In this document: positions 39,617-50,553 of the stretch, one piece after another
Position numbering within the stretch: the first letter of the stretch is position 1
Layout of the letters: every line of letters begins with the position of its first letter
Assembly (NCBI GenBank): GCA_964556755.1
Contig: CAZKXI010000013.1
Coordinates: forward strand, 1-64,000
Source of the DNA: UBA4085 sp964556755
GTDB taxonomy: Bacteria; Acidobacteriota; Aminicenantia; Aminicenantales; UBA4085
Reading direction: 5' to 3'
DNA: 64,000 nt
Made by a program: the position numbers and the translations under genes
The notes under the pieces: generated by a model
Database searches by the model: none
What the model was told of the DNA's origin: nothing
Seen by the model: only the letters and a program-made list of their open reading frames with translations

Positions 39617-41032
39617 ATGGAAGCCAAGGAAAGACTGCTTGTCGCCGGCCGCGATGCGGCGCTCTTCGAGCTATTGGCTTCCACATCCGCCGCCGGTCTC
39701 TTCCAGGCCTCGTTCTGCCCCTGGGACGAGGATCTTCCGGCCTTCATCCGCGGCCACGACATACGCTTCGTCCTGCTCGATATCCCGGACGCCTCGGAGG
39801 CCGCCGCGGCCCGGCTCGAGGAGATCCGAGGCTCCGATCCCGCCCTGGACGTGCTTGTCGCCGGGCCCCCGCTCCATCCCGAAGAGGCCATGGACTGGAT
39901 TCGCCGCGGCGCCGTCGACTATCTCCCCAAGCCCGTGGCCGGCGAGGCCCTCCGGGCCGCTCTGCAGAGATCCCTGGACAAGCGGGAGCTGCGGCGGGAG
40001 ACGTTCCTCCTGGAGCGGAAGCTGGAGAAGAAGTACTATTTCCAGGGCCTCGTCAGCAAGAGCCCCTACATGATGGAGGTCTTCGGCCAGATCGAGGCGA
40101 TCGCCCGCCACTTCTCCTCCATCCTCATCACCGGCGAGACCGGCACCGGCAAGGAGCTCGTCGCCCGGGCCTTGCACGCCCTGAGCGAGACGGCCAACCG
40201 CCGCCTGGTCGTCTGCGACTGCGCCTCCATCCCCGACACCCTCTTCGAGTCCGAGCTCTTCGGCTACGCCCGGGGGGCTTTCACCGGGGCCGACCGCCCT
40301 AAGAGAGGCCTGTTCGAGGAGGCCCACGACGGCGTCATCTTCCTGGACGAGATCGGCGAGATCCCGCTGACCGTTCAGGCCAAGCTGCTGCGGGTCCTGG
40401 AGAACCGCCAGATCCGGCCGCTCGGCTCCAACGACGTTCGGACGGTCCATGTCCGGGTCGTAGCCGCGACCAACCGCGACCTGGCCGACCTCATCCGCCG
40501 CGGCGCCTTCCGGGAGGACCTCTATCACCGCCTCAACCGGGTCGAGATCCACCTGCCGCCTTTGCGCGAGCGGGCCGAGGACCTTCCCCTGCTCGTGCGC
40601 CACTTATTGGACGGGATCAACCGGGCCTTCGGCAAGTCGGTCAGGGGCCTCTCGCGCGACGTTCAGAAGGCCTTCCTCAAGCACGACTGGCCGGGCAACG
40701 TGCGGGAGCTCGAGAACGTCCTGCAGAGCGCCGTCATGACCACCCGCAGGGACTTCATCGACGTGGCCGACCTGCCCAAGTCGCTCCGCGAGCAGGCGGC
40801 CGTCCAGGCCCGGCCCGCCTTCGGCGGGCGGGACAGCCTCTCGACCTTGGAGGATTTGGAGAAGGAGTATATCGCCTATCTCCTGAAGCTGACCGGGTTC
40901 AACCTTAAAAGGACCGCCGAGGTCCTCAATATCTCGCGGACGACCCTCTACAACAAGATGGCCCGCTACGGCATCGCCCGCGAGCCGCGGGCGACCGCGT
41001 CCCGCCGGCCGGAGCCTCCGCCTTCGGACTAG
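39617..41032 (+). CDS. sigma-54-dependent transcriptional activator (NtrC family)
   Basis: 471 residues: receiver-like domain (1-120), AAA+ domain and Fis-type HTH. The AAA+ part has Walker A GETGTGKE, the sigma-54-contacting GAFTGA loop, Walker B GVIFLDEIGE and the R-finger region, so it should open sigma-54 promoters. The HTH is at the end (NLKRTAEVLNISRTTLYNKM). The receiver keeps an Asp in VLLDIPD and Lys in YLPKPV, but the acidic pair is reduced (VAGRD) and the switch Thr is Ala, so phosphorylation control is doubtful. No kinase gene is adjacent. Targets are unknown. Start: ATG 39617 following GAGGA; a TTG directly before it is less likely. Confidence 0.9.
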   Translation: MEAKERLLVAGRDAALFELLASTSAAGLFQASFCPWDEDLPAFIRGHDIRFVLLDIPDASEAAAARLEEIRGSDPALDVLVAGPPLHPEEAMDWIRRGAVDYLPKPVAGEALRAALQRSLDKRELRRETFLLERKLEKKYYFQGLVSKSPYMMEVFGQIEAIARHFSSILITGETGTGKELVARALHALSETANRRLVVCDCASIPDTLFESELFGYARGAFTGADRPKRGLFEEAHDGVIFLDEIGEIPLTVQAKLLRVLENRQIRPLGSNDVRTVHVRVVAATNRDLADLIRRGAFREDLYHRLNRVEIHLPPLRERAEDLPLLVRHLLDGINRAFGKSVRGLSRDVQKAFLKHDWPGNVRELENVLQSAVMTTRRDFIDVADLPKSLREQAAVQARPAFGGRDSLSTLEDLEKEYIAYLLKLTGFNLKRTAEVLNISRTTLYNKMARYGIAREPRATASRRPEPPPSD

Positions 41033-41054
41033 GCGCAGGCCGGGGGCCCGGGCT

Positions 41055-41981
41055 CTAGATGGCCTGGACCGTCTCGATCTCCTTCAGCACGTCGTGGGCC
41101 AGGCGCAGGGCCTGCAGCCCCTCCTCGCCGCTGACCTTGCCGGGACGACCCTCGGCGATGCAGGTCAGAAAGTTCTGGATCTCCTTCTTCAGCGGCTCCT
41201 CCTTGCGGATCTTGAAGGTCTTGATGTCGGTCTGGCGTCCGCTGAGGGGGAAGACTTTGACTTCCTGGTCGATGTAGTCGATGGTGTAGTAAGCCGTCGG
41301 CTCGAAGATGCGCAGCTTGCGGACCTTGCCCTGGTGGACCCGGCTGGCGGTCAGGATGGCTACGCAGCCGGACTTGAACTCCAGCCGGGCGTTGGCGATA
41401 TCGATCTTCTCGGACAGGACGTGGATGCCCGAGGAGCGGATGGCCCCGACCTCGTCATTGATCAGCGAGCGGATGATGTCCAGGTCGTGGATCATGAGGT
41501 CCAGGACCACGTCGACGTCCAGGGAGCGGGCCGAGAAGGAGCCCAGCCTCTGGACCTCGATGAACTTGGGCTCGGAGATCATGTCCGCGACCGCTTCCAC
41601 GGCCGGATTGAAGCGCTCCAGATGGCCGACCTGGAAGATCAGGCCCTGGCGCTTGGCTTCGGCCACCAGCTCCTCGGCCTGGGCCACGGTCTCGGTGATG
41701 GGCTTCTCGACCAGGACATGCTTGCCCCTCCGGAGGAGCTCCAGCGAGATGGCATGATGCACCGAGGTCGGGGTGGCCACGATGCCGGCGTCGATCTCCT
41801 CGATCATCTCCCGGTAGTCCTGAAAGTACTTGACGCCGTGGCGGTTGCCGATCTCGAAAGCCTTCTTGAAGTCGATGTCGGCGACGGCCTTCAGCTCGCA
41901 TTCCTCGAGATAGGAGGCGATCCGGGCGTGCTGCATGCCCAGGTACCCGACTCCGATGATTCCGACCTTGACCTTGTCCAT
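41055..41981 (-). CDS. Gfo/Idh/MocA family oxidoreductase
   Basis: 308 residues. NAD-binding GIIGVGYLGMQHAR and catalytic VEKPIT (EKP motif), then GHLERFNPAV and HDLDIIR. It follows lpxI by 21 bp at the end of the bam/lpx run. A Gfo/Idh enzyme next to lpxA recalls GnnA, which oxidises the 3-position of UDP-GlcNAc to prepare diamino lipid A, but the GnnB aminotransferase partner is absent from this window, so its involvement in lipid A is only suggested by position. Confidence 0.82.
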   Translation of the reverse strand: MDKVKVGIIGVGYLGMQHARIASYLEECELKAVADIDFKKAFEIGNRHGVKYFQDYREMIEEIDAGIVATPTSVHHAISLELLRRGKHVLVEKPITETVAQAEELVAEAKRQGLIFQVGHLERFNPAVEAVADMISEPKFIEVQRLGSFSARSLDVDVVLDLMIHDLDIIRSLINDEVGAIRSSGIHVLSEKIDIANARLEFKSGCVAILTASRVHQGKVRKLRIFEPTAYYTIDYIDQEVKVFPLSGRQTDIKTFKIRKEEPLKKEIQNFLTCIAEGRPGKVSGEEGLQALRLAHDVLKEIETVQAI

Positions 41982-42002
41982 GGAGAATCCTTTGCCCCTC
42001 GA

Positions 42003-42815
42003 TCAGGAGCGCTTGGCCAGGACGGCCAGCCCGGCCGCGTCGGCCAGGGCGATGGCCTCGTCCCTCTGGAAGAACGGCATGCGGCCGGCCTCGAAGCAGA
42101 GGGCCGCCGCCTTGACCTTGACCAGGCGGCGGACGGTGTCCAGGCCGACCGCCGGGATGTCGATGCGCGGGTCCTGCCGGGTCCGGGCCACCTTGATCAC
42201 GACGAGGCCCGGACCGGCCAGCCGGCCGGCTCTTTCAATCGCCTCGCTGGTGCCTTCCATCCCCTCCACCGCTACCACGGCCCGGTCCTTGACCGCCAGC
42301 GTCTGGCCGATCTCCTCGTCGGCCAGGAGGCGGGCCCGCTCCCAGCCGAACTCGATGTCCTCCAGGATGGCCGGCGTGGGCGGGACGGATCCCAGGAGGC
42401 CCGGCGGGCAGAGGTAGGGCTGCAGGAGGAAGGAGGGATCGACGACTTCCACGCCCTGGGCGCCGAGATAGTCGATGAGCGTCTGGATCAGCCGGGCCGG
42501 GGTCTTGTCCCGGATCTGGGCGATGATCTGGAACAGGGCGTCGTCCATGGTCTCGGGCGGCTGCAGGACGGCCTTCGGATCGATGGCCCCGGCCATGACC
42601 GTCCGCCGGACCGACTGGCTCTTGAAGAAGGTGACAAGCTTGTCCAGCTCCGTCAGGCCGATCCACTCGAAGGCCGCAGCTCGGCTTTTGAGGTCGGGCT
42701 GAGCCTCGCTCCGGATGCCGGCTACGACGCACTCCAGGCCCAGCCGGGCGGCTTCCTCGAGAGCCAGGAGCGGGGACTCCCCCGCCCCGGCGATCAATCC
42801 GATTCGCTCTCCCAT
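42003..42815 (-). CDS. lpxI: UDP-2,3-diacylglucosamine diphosphatase LpxI
   Basis: 270 residues (DUF1009). Starts GERIGLIAGAGESPLLALEE; VMAGAIDPKAVLQ and RIDIPAVGLDTV (with the Asp equivalent to the catalytic one in Caulobacter LpxI) are conserved. It hydrolyses UDP-diacylglucosamine to lipid X, in place of LpxH. It overlaps the end of lpxA by 22 bp. Confidence 0.92.
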   Translation of the reverse strand: MGERIGLIAGAGESPLLALEEAARLGLECVVAGIRSEAQPDLKSRAAAFEWIGLTELDKLVTFFKSQSVRRTVMAGAIDPKAVLQPPETMDDALFQIIAQIRDKTPARLIQTLIDYLGAQGVEVVDPSFLLQPYLCPPGLLGSVPPTPAILEDIEFGWERARLLADEEIGQTLAVKDRAVVAVEGMEGTSEAIERAGRLAGPGLVVIKVARTRQDPRIDIPAVGLDTVRRLVKVKAAALCFEAGRMPFFQRDEAIALADAAGLAVLAKRS

Positions 42816-43615
42816 GTCTCCGCCGTTTTCTTGACCAAGCCGCGCTTGGAGGCGGCGATGAAGGCCAGCATCTCCTCCCGGTCGGGGCCGGGGACGATCT
42901 CGTCCCGGATCGACTGGACCGCCTGGGCGGTATTGAGGCCGGCGTAGAAGAGCCGCTGGAACATCGCCTTGATCGCCGCGATCCGCTCCCGGTCGAAGCC
43001 CTTGCGCCTCAGCCCCACGACGTTCAGGCCGAAGACCTTGGCCGGCCGGGCCCCGACGACCCGGCTGAAAGGAACGACGTCCTGGGTGATGACCGAATAG
43101 CCGCCGATGAAGGCGAAGCGCCCGATGCGGCTGAACTGGTGGACGCCGCTGAAGGCGCTGATCATGGCCTGGTCGCCGACGTGGACGTGGCCGCCCAGAG
43201 TCGCCCCGTTGATCAAGATGACCCGGTCCCCGACCCGGCAGTCGTGGGCCACGTGGACGTTGGCCATGAGGTAGTTGTCGCTGCCGATCGAGGTCAGCCG
43301 CTCCTCCTTGGTCGTGGCCCGGTGGACGGTGACGTACTCGCGCAGGATATTGCGGTCGCCCAGGACGACCCGGGTCTCCTCGCCGCGATAGCCGACGTCC
43401 TGCGGCGGCGTGCCCAGGACCGAGAACATGCCGATGGAGTTGTCCGCTCCCAGTTCGGTCCAGCCCTCCACGACGACGTGCGACTCCAGGCGGGTCCGGG
43501 GGCCGATGGTGACATGCGGACCGACCAGGCAGAAGGGCCCGATGAAGGCCCCCTCCCCGAGACGGGCCCCCGGATCGACGACGGCGGTCGGGTGGATGAA
43601 GGCGTCAACGGCCAT
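42794..43615 (-). CDS. lpxA: acyl-ACP:UDP-N-acetylglucosamine O-acyltransferase LpxA
   Basis: 273 residues. A left-handed parallel beta-helix of hexapeptide repeats (IHPTAVVDPGARLGEGAFIG onward) with the catalytic His in ANVHVAHDCRVGD, GVHQFSRIG and the C-terminal helical region starting GLRRKGFDRERI. It carries out the first step of lipid A synthesis. It overlaps fabZ by 11 bp upstream and lpxI by 22 bp downstream. lpxD, usually in this cluster, is missing. Confidence 0.95.
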   Translation of the reverse strand: MAVDAFIHPTAVVDPGARLGEGAFIGPFCLVGPHVTIGPRTRLESHVVVEGWTELGADNSIGMFSVLGTPPQDVGYRGEETRVVLGDRNILREYVTVHRATTKEERLTSIGSDNYLMANVHVAHDCRVGDRVILINGATLGGHVHVGDQAMISAFSGVHQFSRIGRFAFIGGYSVITQDVVPFSRVVGARPAKVFGLNVVGLRRKGFDRERIAAIKAMFQRLFYAGLNTAQAVQSIRDEIVPGPDREEMLAFIAASKRGLVKKTAETWESESD

Positions 43616-44069
43616 GGATCTCCTCGCGGTCGATCAGGGAGGCCCACAGCGTCCCTTCCACGGCCAGCTCGCCATCGACGATGGCCCGCCCCTTCAGCTG
43701 GTGGAAGCGGCCCTTGATCTTATGCAGCTCGGCTTCCAGCCGGAGCTGGTCCCCGGGGACCACCGGCCGCCGGAACTTGGTGTCCTCGATCTTGCTGAGG
43801 AGCATGAACTTGGATTGGGGATTGGGGATGGAATGGTAGACCAGGATCCCGCCCGCTTGGGCCACCGCCTCGACGATGAGGACGCCCGGCATGATCCGGG
43901 CCAGGGGAAAGTGGCCCTGGAAGAACTCCTCGTTGAACGTCACGTTCTTCAAGGCCAGGATCGACCGCCCGGCGTCCATGGCCAGAACCCGGTCGACCAG
44001 CAGGAACGGGTAGCGGTGCGGCAGGAACTTGAGGATGTCCTCGATGTTCAGGACCGGACCGGAGGTCAT
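43605..44069 (-). CDS. fabZ: 3-hydroxyacyl-ACP dehydratase FabZ
   Basis: 154 residues, hot-dog fold. LPHRYPFLLVDRV, catalytic His in QGHFPLARIMPG and Glu in VLIVEAVAQAGG. It dehydrates 3-hydroxyacyl-ACP and competes with LpxA for the same substrate, which explains the pairing. Overlaps skp by 4 bp and lpxA by 11 bp. Confidence 0.95.
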   Translation of the reverse strand: MTSGPVLNIEDILKFLPHRYPFLLVDRVLAMDAGRSILALKNVTFNEEFFQGHFPLARIMPGVLIVEAVAQAGGILVYHSIPNPQSKFMLLSKIEDTKFRRPVVPGDQLRLEAELHKIKGRFHQLKGRAIVDGELAVEGTLWASLIDREEIHGR

Positions 44070-44596
44070 TTTGCGGGGACGGCCTTGGCGGCGTCGTAGC
44101 GCTTGATGACCTCAGCCGTCATGTCGATGGTCGGGCTGACGTAGGCGGCCCCGCTCTTCTGCAGGTCGAAGATGAGGTCGAAGCCGCGCTCCTTGCCCAG
44201 GGCCTCGACGATCGGGATGAGCTCGTCCTGGACCCGCTTGAAGAGGCGGTTGGTCAGCTCCTGCATGCCGGCGTAGGCGTCCTCGGCCATCCGCTTGCGG
44301 TCGGTGGTCTTCTTCTCCAGGTCGGCGGTGGCCTGGGCGGCGGCCTCGTCGGTCAGGGTCAGCCGCTGGGTGCTGAGCTTGGTCTGGAGCTGGCGGATGT
44401 CGTCGTCGAGCTTGGCGATGCTGGCCTGGTACTGCTTGTCCTTCTCCTGGATGCGGGCGATGACCTTCTTGCCCTCGACCGACTTCTCCAGGACGTCCTG
44501 CGAGTTGATGACGCCGATCTTGCCCGTCTGGGCGTACAGCCCGGCGAAGCCGCCGATGACGGCCATCACGATCAATGCGGCGATAAGTCTCTTCAT
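44066..44596 (-). CDS. skp: OmpH/Skp family periplasmic chaperone
   Basis: 176 residues. Signal peptide (ALIVMAVIGGFAGLYAQ), IGVINSQDVLEKS at the start of the body domain, a long coiled-coil (about residues 40-130) forming the tentacles, then the return strands. It keeps unfolded outer-membrane proteins soluble for BamA, encoded just upstream. Confidence 0.92.
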   Translation of the reverse strand: MKRLIAALIVMAVIGGFAGLYAQTGKIGVINSQDVLEKSVEGKKVIARIQEKDKQYQASIAKLDDDIRQLQTKLSTQRLTLTDEAAAQATADLEKKTTDRKRMAEDAYAGMQELTNRLFKRVQDELIPIVEALGKERGFDLIFDLQKSGAAYVSPTIDMTAEVIKRYDAAKAVPAK

Positions 44597-44642
44597 GGTC
44601 CGACCTCCTCAGTCGAATGCGGGATGGCGTCCCGCGGCAGGC

Positions 44643-47015
44643 TCAAAACGTGGTTCCAACGGCGAAGCGGAAGGCGAAGTTGGAATCGGATTCGTAGATC
44701 CGGCGGTTATTATACGAAAAAATCAGGCGGAAGGGAACCCGCAGGGCGGGCACGAAGATGCGGGCCTCCAGCCCGGTCGAGGTGTAGAGGTCCTTGATGT
44801 CGATGGCCTGGTCGTGGGCCCAGGTGTTGCCCCGGTCGTGGAAGGCGATCAGGTAGAGCGGGCTCTGCGCCCCGCCGACGTGGAGGATGGCCTCGAAGTT
44901 CATGACCAGCTGCTTCTCGCCGCCGGTATTGGTCCCGCTCTCCGAGCGCGGCCCGATGGTGTAGATCTCGTAGCCGCGGATGTTCCGCTCGCCGCCCAGG
45001 AAGAAGCGCTCCCAGAAGGGCACCTGGGTGTCCCCGATGTGGAGAATGTCGCTGTACTCGATGTGGGCGCCCAGGGACAGCGTGCCGCGCTTGATCGGCT
45101 GGTAGTGGGTCAGCTCGATGCGCGGCTTGAACAGGTCGATCTCGCCGCCCAGGAAGGTCCCGGCGTACTTGAAAGATAGGGCCACCATGCTGCCCGAGGT
45201 CGGCGTCAGGGGGCTGTCGATGGTGGTGTAGTACAGGGACGGGGTCAGCGAGTTCATATTGTACTTGCCCCAGCCGAACATGCCCTGGTAGTAGGAGTCG
45301 ATCATGTAGGTCAGGTACTGGGCGTACTCGGCCTTCTCCGCCTCGGTGTCGTACTCGTTGTCGGGCAGGGAGATGTCGATGCTCTGGACGCTGAAGGTCA
45401 GGTGGCCCCGCCACATGCCGAACAGCCGGGCCCCGGTGTTCAGGTCGACGCCTTTGGACTTCTGGTTGTAGAGCCAGGGGATGTCCGTCTCCCGGTTATA
45501 GATGGTGAAGCCGGCGCTGATCGGCAGGTCGAAGAGGTAGGGCTCGGTGAAGCCGAACGAGGCGTTGCGGACCCGGGCCCCGTACTGGCCGGCGATCTCG
45601 AGGTTCTCCCCCGCCCCCAGGAAGTTGACCGTGGTGTAGGAGACGGCGACGAAGGTGCCCTCGTAGCCGCTGTAGCCGGCCGTGAACTGGATGTTGTTGC
45701 GCTGCAGCTCCTTGATCGGGACGGTCACGTTGAACTGATTGGGGTTCTCGGGCCGCGGCTGGACGTCGGGGTCCTTCTCCAGGTCGACCAGGCCGAGCTG
45801 CTTGACCCGCAGGACGCTGTTCTTGAAGACGGCCAGGCTGAAGATGTCGCCTTCCCGGATGAGCATCTCCCGCCGGATGACCTTGTCCTTGGTGAAGACG
45901 TTGCCCTTGAATTCGAGCCGGTGCAGGAAGCACGGCTCGCCCTCGAAGATCTGATAGGTGATGTTGACGATCTTGTTCTTGGGATCGAGGTTCTCGACCG
46001 GCATGACCTGGGCGTAGAGGTGGCCGTAGTTGCGGAACAGCTCGCCCAGGTCCTCCACGCTCTTCTCCCGGACCTTGGTGCTGTAGGTCGTCCCGGGCTC
46101 GAACTTGATGTTGGACATGATGCCCTTCAAGGTGAAGGCCTTGTGGCCCTCGACCTTGACCTCGCCCACCCGGTAGGGATAGCCGGCCTCGACCGGGACG
46201 GTGACCTTCATCATCTTCTGGGGCTTGCTCCAGGGGAAGATCGTCCGCTTGCGGATCTCCTCGATCTTGGGCTGCCCGATGACGGCCTCCATGTAGCCGC
46301 GCTCCTGGTAGATCCTCTTCAGCCCGGCGATGTCGTCGGCCAGCTTGCCCGGCTTGAAGACGTCCTTGCCGCTGATCACGCCAAAGAGGCTGTGGGGCTG
46401 GTTCTGCTTGAAGGCCCGCCGCAAGAGGCTGGGGGCCAGCTTGAGGCGCCCGGTGAAGGCGACCTCGCCCAGGCGGACCTTGGGGCCCTCGTCGATCTTG
46501 AAGACGACGTCGACCTCGTTGCGGCCCTTGCGGTCGGTGACGACCTCGACGGTTCCCGCGCCCAAGCCCTTCTCGGCCAGCAGCTCCATGATCGTCTCGC
46601 GGGCCCGCTCCAGCTTGGTCGGGTTGTAGTTGCTGTAGGCCAGGACGTACTCGTCCTTCTCCTTGAGCTTGTTGGTGATGTCCTCTTCCTTAAGCTTGCG
46701 GCCGGTCTTGAAGACGACCGACTTGATCAGGGGCGTCTCCTGGACGGTGATGGTCACGATCCGGCCGCGGGGCCCGGCCGCCTGGGTGATCCGGACGTCG
46801 GCGAAGAAGCCCGTCGACCAGAGGACCCGGAAGTCCTTGCGCAGCAGCTCCGCGTTGAAGTAGTCCCCCTCCCGCGAGGCCAGATAGTACATGATCGTGT
46901 CTTTGGTCACCCGCTCGTTGCCGACCACCTCGATGCGGTCGATCATCTCCTGGGCCGAGGCGGCCAGGGGCGCGAGCGCGAGCAGGAGCCAGAGGAGCGC
47001 GGAAAGCTTTCTCAT
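44643..47015 (-). CDS. bamA: outer-membrane protein assembly factor BamA
   Basis: 790 residues. Signal peptide (LWLLLALAPLAASAQ), five POTRA repeats (from IDRIEVVGNERVTKDTIMYY to about 420), then the 16-strand Omp85 barrel, with the conserved FFLGGERNIRGYEI (VRGF-like loop motif RGYE) and a C-terminal FAVGTTF beta-signal. It inserts outer-membrane proteins such as the porins of this window. AAGGA lies 9 bases before the ATG at 47015; the frame is open for 34 codons further, but no signal peptide would result. Confidence 0.96.
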   Translation of the reverse strand: MRKLSALLWLLLALAPLAASAQEMIDRIEVVGNERVTKDTIMYYLASREGDYFNAELLRKDFRVLWSTGFFADVRITQAAGPRGRIVTITVQETPLIKSVVFKTGRKLKEEDITNKLKEKDEYVLAYSNYNPTKLERARETIMELLAEKGLGAGTVEVVTDRKGRNEVDVVFKIDEGPKVRLGEVAFTGRLKLAPSLLRRAFKQNQPHSLFGVISGKDVFKPGKLADDIAGLKRIYQERGYMEAVIGQPKIEEIRKRTIFPWSKPQKMMKVTVPVEAGYPYRVGEVKVEGHKAFTLKGIMSNIKFEPGTTYSTKVREKSVEDLGELFRNYGHLYAQVMPVENLDPKNKIVNITYQIFEGEPCFLHRLEFKGNVFTKDKVIRREMLIREGDIFSLAVFKNSVLRVKQLGLVDLEKDPDVQPRPENPNQFNVTVPIKELQRNNIQFTAGYSGYEGTFVAVSYTTVNFLGAGENLEIAGQYGARVRNASFGFTEPYLFDLPISAGFTIYNRETDIPWLYNQKSKGVDLNTGARLFGMWRGHLTFSVQSIDISLPDNEYDTEAEKAEYAQYLTYMIDSYYQGMFGWGKYNMNSLTPSLYYTTIDSPLTPTSGSMVALSFKYAGTFLGGEIDLFKPRIELTHYQPIKRGTLSLGAHIEYSDILHIGDTQVPFWERFFLGGERNIRGYEIYTIGPRSESGTNTGGEKQLVMNFEAILHVGGAQSPLYLIAFHDRGNTWAHDQAIDIKDLYTSTGLEARIFVPALRVPFRLIFSYNNRRIYESDSNFAFRFAVGTTF

Positions 47016-47094
47016 AATCCCATCCTTATAGCATAACGGCCGCCCCGAGGGAAGGCTGGGGGAAGGAGCTCCGGCGGCGCGGACGTCCATGCCC

Positions 47095-47796
47095 TCAAGA
47101 ACGCGCCGGAGGGGCAATCCGTTTCAATTCGCCCCGCTCCATCATGAAGGCCCGGCCGCAGTACCGGGCCACGGCTTCGCTGTGGGTCACGATCACCGCC
47201 GTCAGTCCCGTCCGGGCCTGCAAGTCCAGCAGCAATTTGAGGATCTGCTCGCCGGTCTTCCAGTCCAGGTTGCCGGTCGGCTCGTCCGCCAGAAGCAGCC
47301 GGGGGCGCTTGGCCAAAGCCCGGGCCAGGGCCACCCGCTGCTGCTCTCCGCCCGAGAGCTGGGCCGGACGCCGCCCGGCCTTGTCCGGCAGGCCGACCTC
47401 CTCGAGGAGGCTTGAGGCCCGGTCCAGAGCGGCCGCCTTCCCCTCCCCTCCGATCATCAGGGGCAGGGCGATGTTCTCGACGGCTGTGAACTCGGGCAGC
47501 AAGTGATAGAACTGGAAGACGAATCCTATCTTGCGGTTGCGGATCCGGGCCAGCTCCCGCCCGTCCTTGCCATAGAGGTCCTCCCCGTCCAAATAGACCC
47601 GGCCCTGGCTGGGCCGGTCCAGGGCCCCCAGCAGGTTGAGCAGGGTCGTCTTGCCGACGCCGGAGACGCCCATGACGGCGGCCACATCGCCGCCCTGAAG
47701 CTCCAGATCCAAGCCGCTGAAGACCCGCAGCTTCTCTCCCCCCGGCAGGGGGTACTCCTTGCCCAGGCCGATAGCGCGGACGACGGGATCACTCAT
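47095..47796 (-). CDS. lolD: lipoprotein-release ABC transporter ATP-binding protein LolD
   Basis: 233 residues. Walker A GVSGVGKTT, FVFQFYHLLPEFTAVEN (the MacB/LolD-type Q-loop), signature LSGGEQQR, Walker B LLLADEPTGNLD and H-loop VTHSE. With LolC it removes lipoproteins from the inner membrane. Overlaps the permease gene by 8 bp. Confidence 0.93.
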   Translation of the reverse strand: MSDPVVRAIGLGKEYPLPGGEKLRVFSGLDLELQGGDVAAVMGVSGVGKTTLLNLLGALDRPSQGRVYLDGEDLYGKDGRELARIRNRKIGFVFQFYHLLPEFTAVENIALPLMIGGEGKAAALDRASSLLEEVGLPDKAGRRPAQLSGGEQQRVALARALAKRPRLLLADEPTGNLDWKTGEQILKLLLDLQARTGLTAVIVTHSEAVARYCGRAFMMERGELKRIAPPARS

Positions 47797-49006
47797 ATTT
47801 GAGGGCCGTTACCGGATCGACCTTAGCCGCCCGGCCCGAGGGGAAGAGGGTCGAGAGGAAGCTGATGGCCAAGGACACGCCCAGGATGAGAGCCAGATCG
47901 GGGATCCGGATATGGAAGGGGACGAAGGAGATCTGGTAGATGTCGACCGGGACGCGAATCAGCTTGAGGGCATTGGCCAGGACGCACCAGCCCAGGCCGA
48001 GTCCGGCCCCCAGGGACGTTCCGGCCAGCCCGATGGTGGCGCCCTGGAGGAAGAAGATGCGCCGGATGTCGGCCGGATTCGCGCCCAGGGACATCAGGAT
48101 GCCGATGTCCCGGGTCTTCTCCATGACCATCAGGATGAGGGTGGCGATGATGTTGAGCGAAGCCACCAGGACGATCAGGGCGATGGTCAGGAAGATGATG
48201 GTCTTCTCCAGCTTGAGGGCCGAGAAGAGGGATTTATTGAGCTCGGCCCAGGTGGTGATGGCCACCAGGGGCGGGAGCTTGGCTTGGAGCCGGGCCTTGA
48301 AGTCCGGGGCGGCGAAGACGTCCTTCAGCATGACCTGGAGGTAGCTGACGCCCCCGCCCAGATCGAGCCACTTCTGGGCCGCGGCCAGGGGAATGATGGC
48401 CGTTCCGGAGTCGAACTCGTAGAGTCCGGTGGTGAAGATGCCGCTGACCCGGAAGCTCTTCCGCTTGGGGACCGTACCCAGGGGGGACAGGCGGGAGGAG
48501 GACGTCAGGACGCTGACGACATCCCCGATCCCGGCGCCCAGGGCGTAGGCCAGATCGTGGCCCAGGAGGATGCCGTCGCGGCCGGCTGCGGCCGGAAGCT
48601 CGCCGCTCTCCAGGCGGCCCAGCCAGGGCGATTGGCGGCGCTCCAGCTCCAGGTCCATGCCCTTGAGCATGGCCGGCTGGGCCTTGAGCGGGCCGTGGAC
48701 CAGGACCATGGACAGGGCCACCGGCGAGACCGAGGCCACGCCTTCCATGGCCCGGACCTGGGCCGCCAAGCCGGCCTGGTCGGGCAGGGAATCGCCGGCC
48801 AGGTCCGAGATCATCAGGTGCGAGGTGGCGCTGAGGATCTTGTCCTGGACATCCTCCTGGAAGCCCGTGATCAGGGCCACGGCGATGATCAGGGCGGCCA
48901 CCCCGATGGTGATGCCCAGGACGGAGATGAAGGTGATGACCGAGACGAAGGCCTGCTTGCGGCGCGCCGTCAGGTAGCGGCGGGCGACGAAGCCTCCGAA
49001 TCCCAT
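47789..49006 (-). CDS. lolC: lipoprotein-release ABC transporter permease LolC/LolE
   Basis: 405 residues, FtsX/MacB-type: a first membrane helix (FVSVITFISVLGITIGVAAL), a periplasmic domain of about 230 residues, three helices and the closing FPSGRAAKVDPVTALKYE. Only one permease gene is present, so LolC and LolE roles are probably served by a homodimer, as in bacteria with a single LolF-type permease. GGAGGAAGG precedes ATG 49006; the ATG at 49024 is less well placed. Confidence 0.92.
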   Translation of the reverse strand: MGFGGFVARRYLTARRKQAFVSVITFISVLGITIGVAALIIAVALITGFQEDVQDKILSATSHLMISDLAGDSLPDQAGLAAQVRAMEGVASVSPVALSMVLVHGPLKAQPAMLKGMDLELERRQSPWLGRLESGELPAAAGRDGILLGHDLAYALGAGIGDVVSVLTSSSRLSPLGTVPKRKSFRVSGIFTTGLYEFDSGTAIIPLAAAQKWLDLGGGVSYLQVMLKDVFAAPDFKARLQAKLPPLVAITTWAELNKSLFSALKLEKTIIFLTIALIVLVASLNIIATLILMVMEKTRDIGILMSLGANPADIRRIFFLQGATIGLAGTSLGAGLGLGWCVLANALKLIRVPVDIYQISFVPFHIRIPDLALILGVSLAISFLSTLFPSGRAAKVDPVTALKYE

Positions 49007-49020
49007 GCCTTCCTCCGTCC

Positions 49021-50553
<1,533 letters not shown>

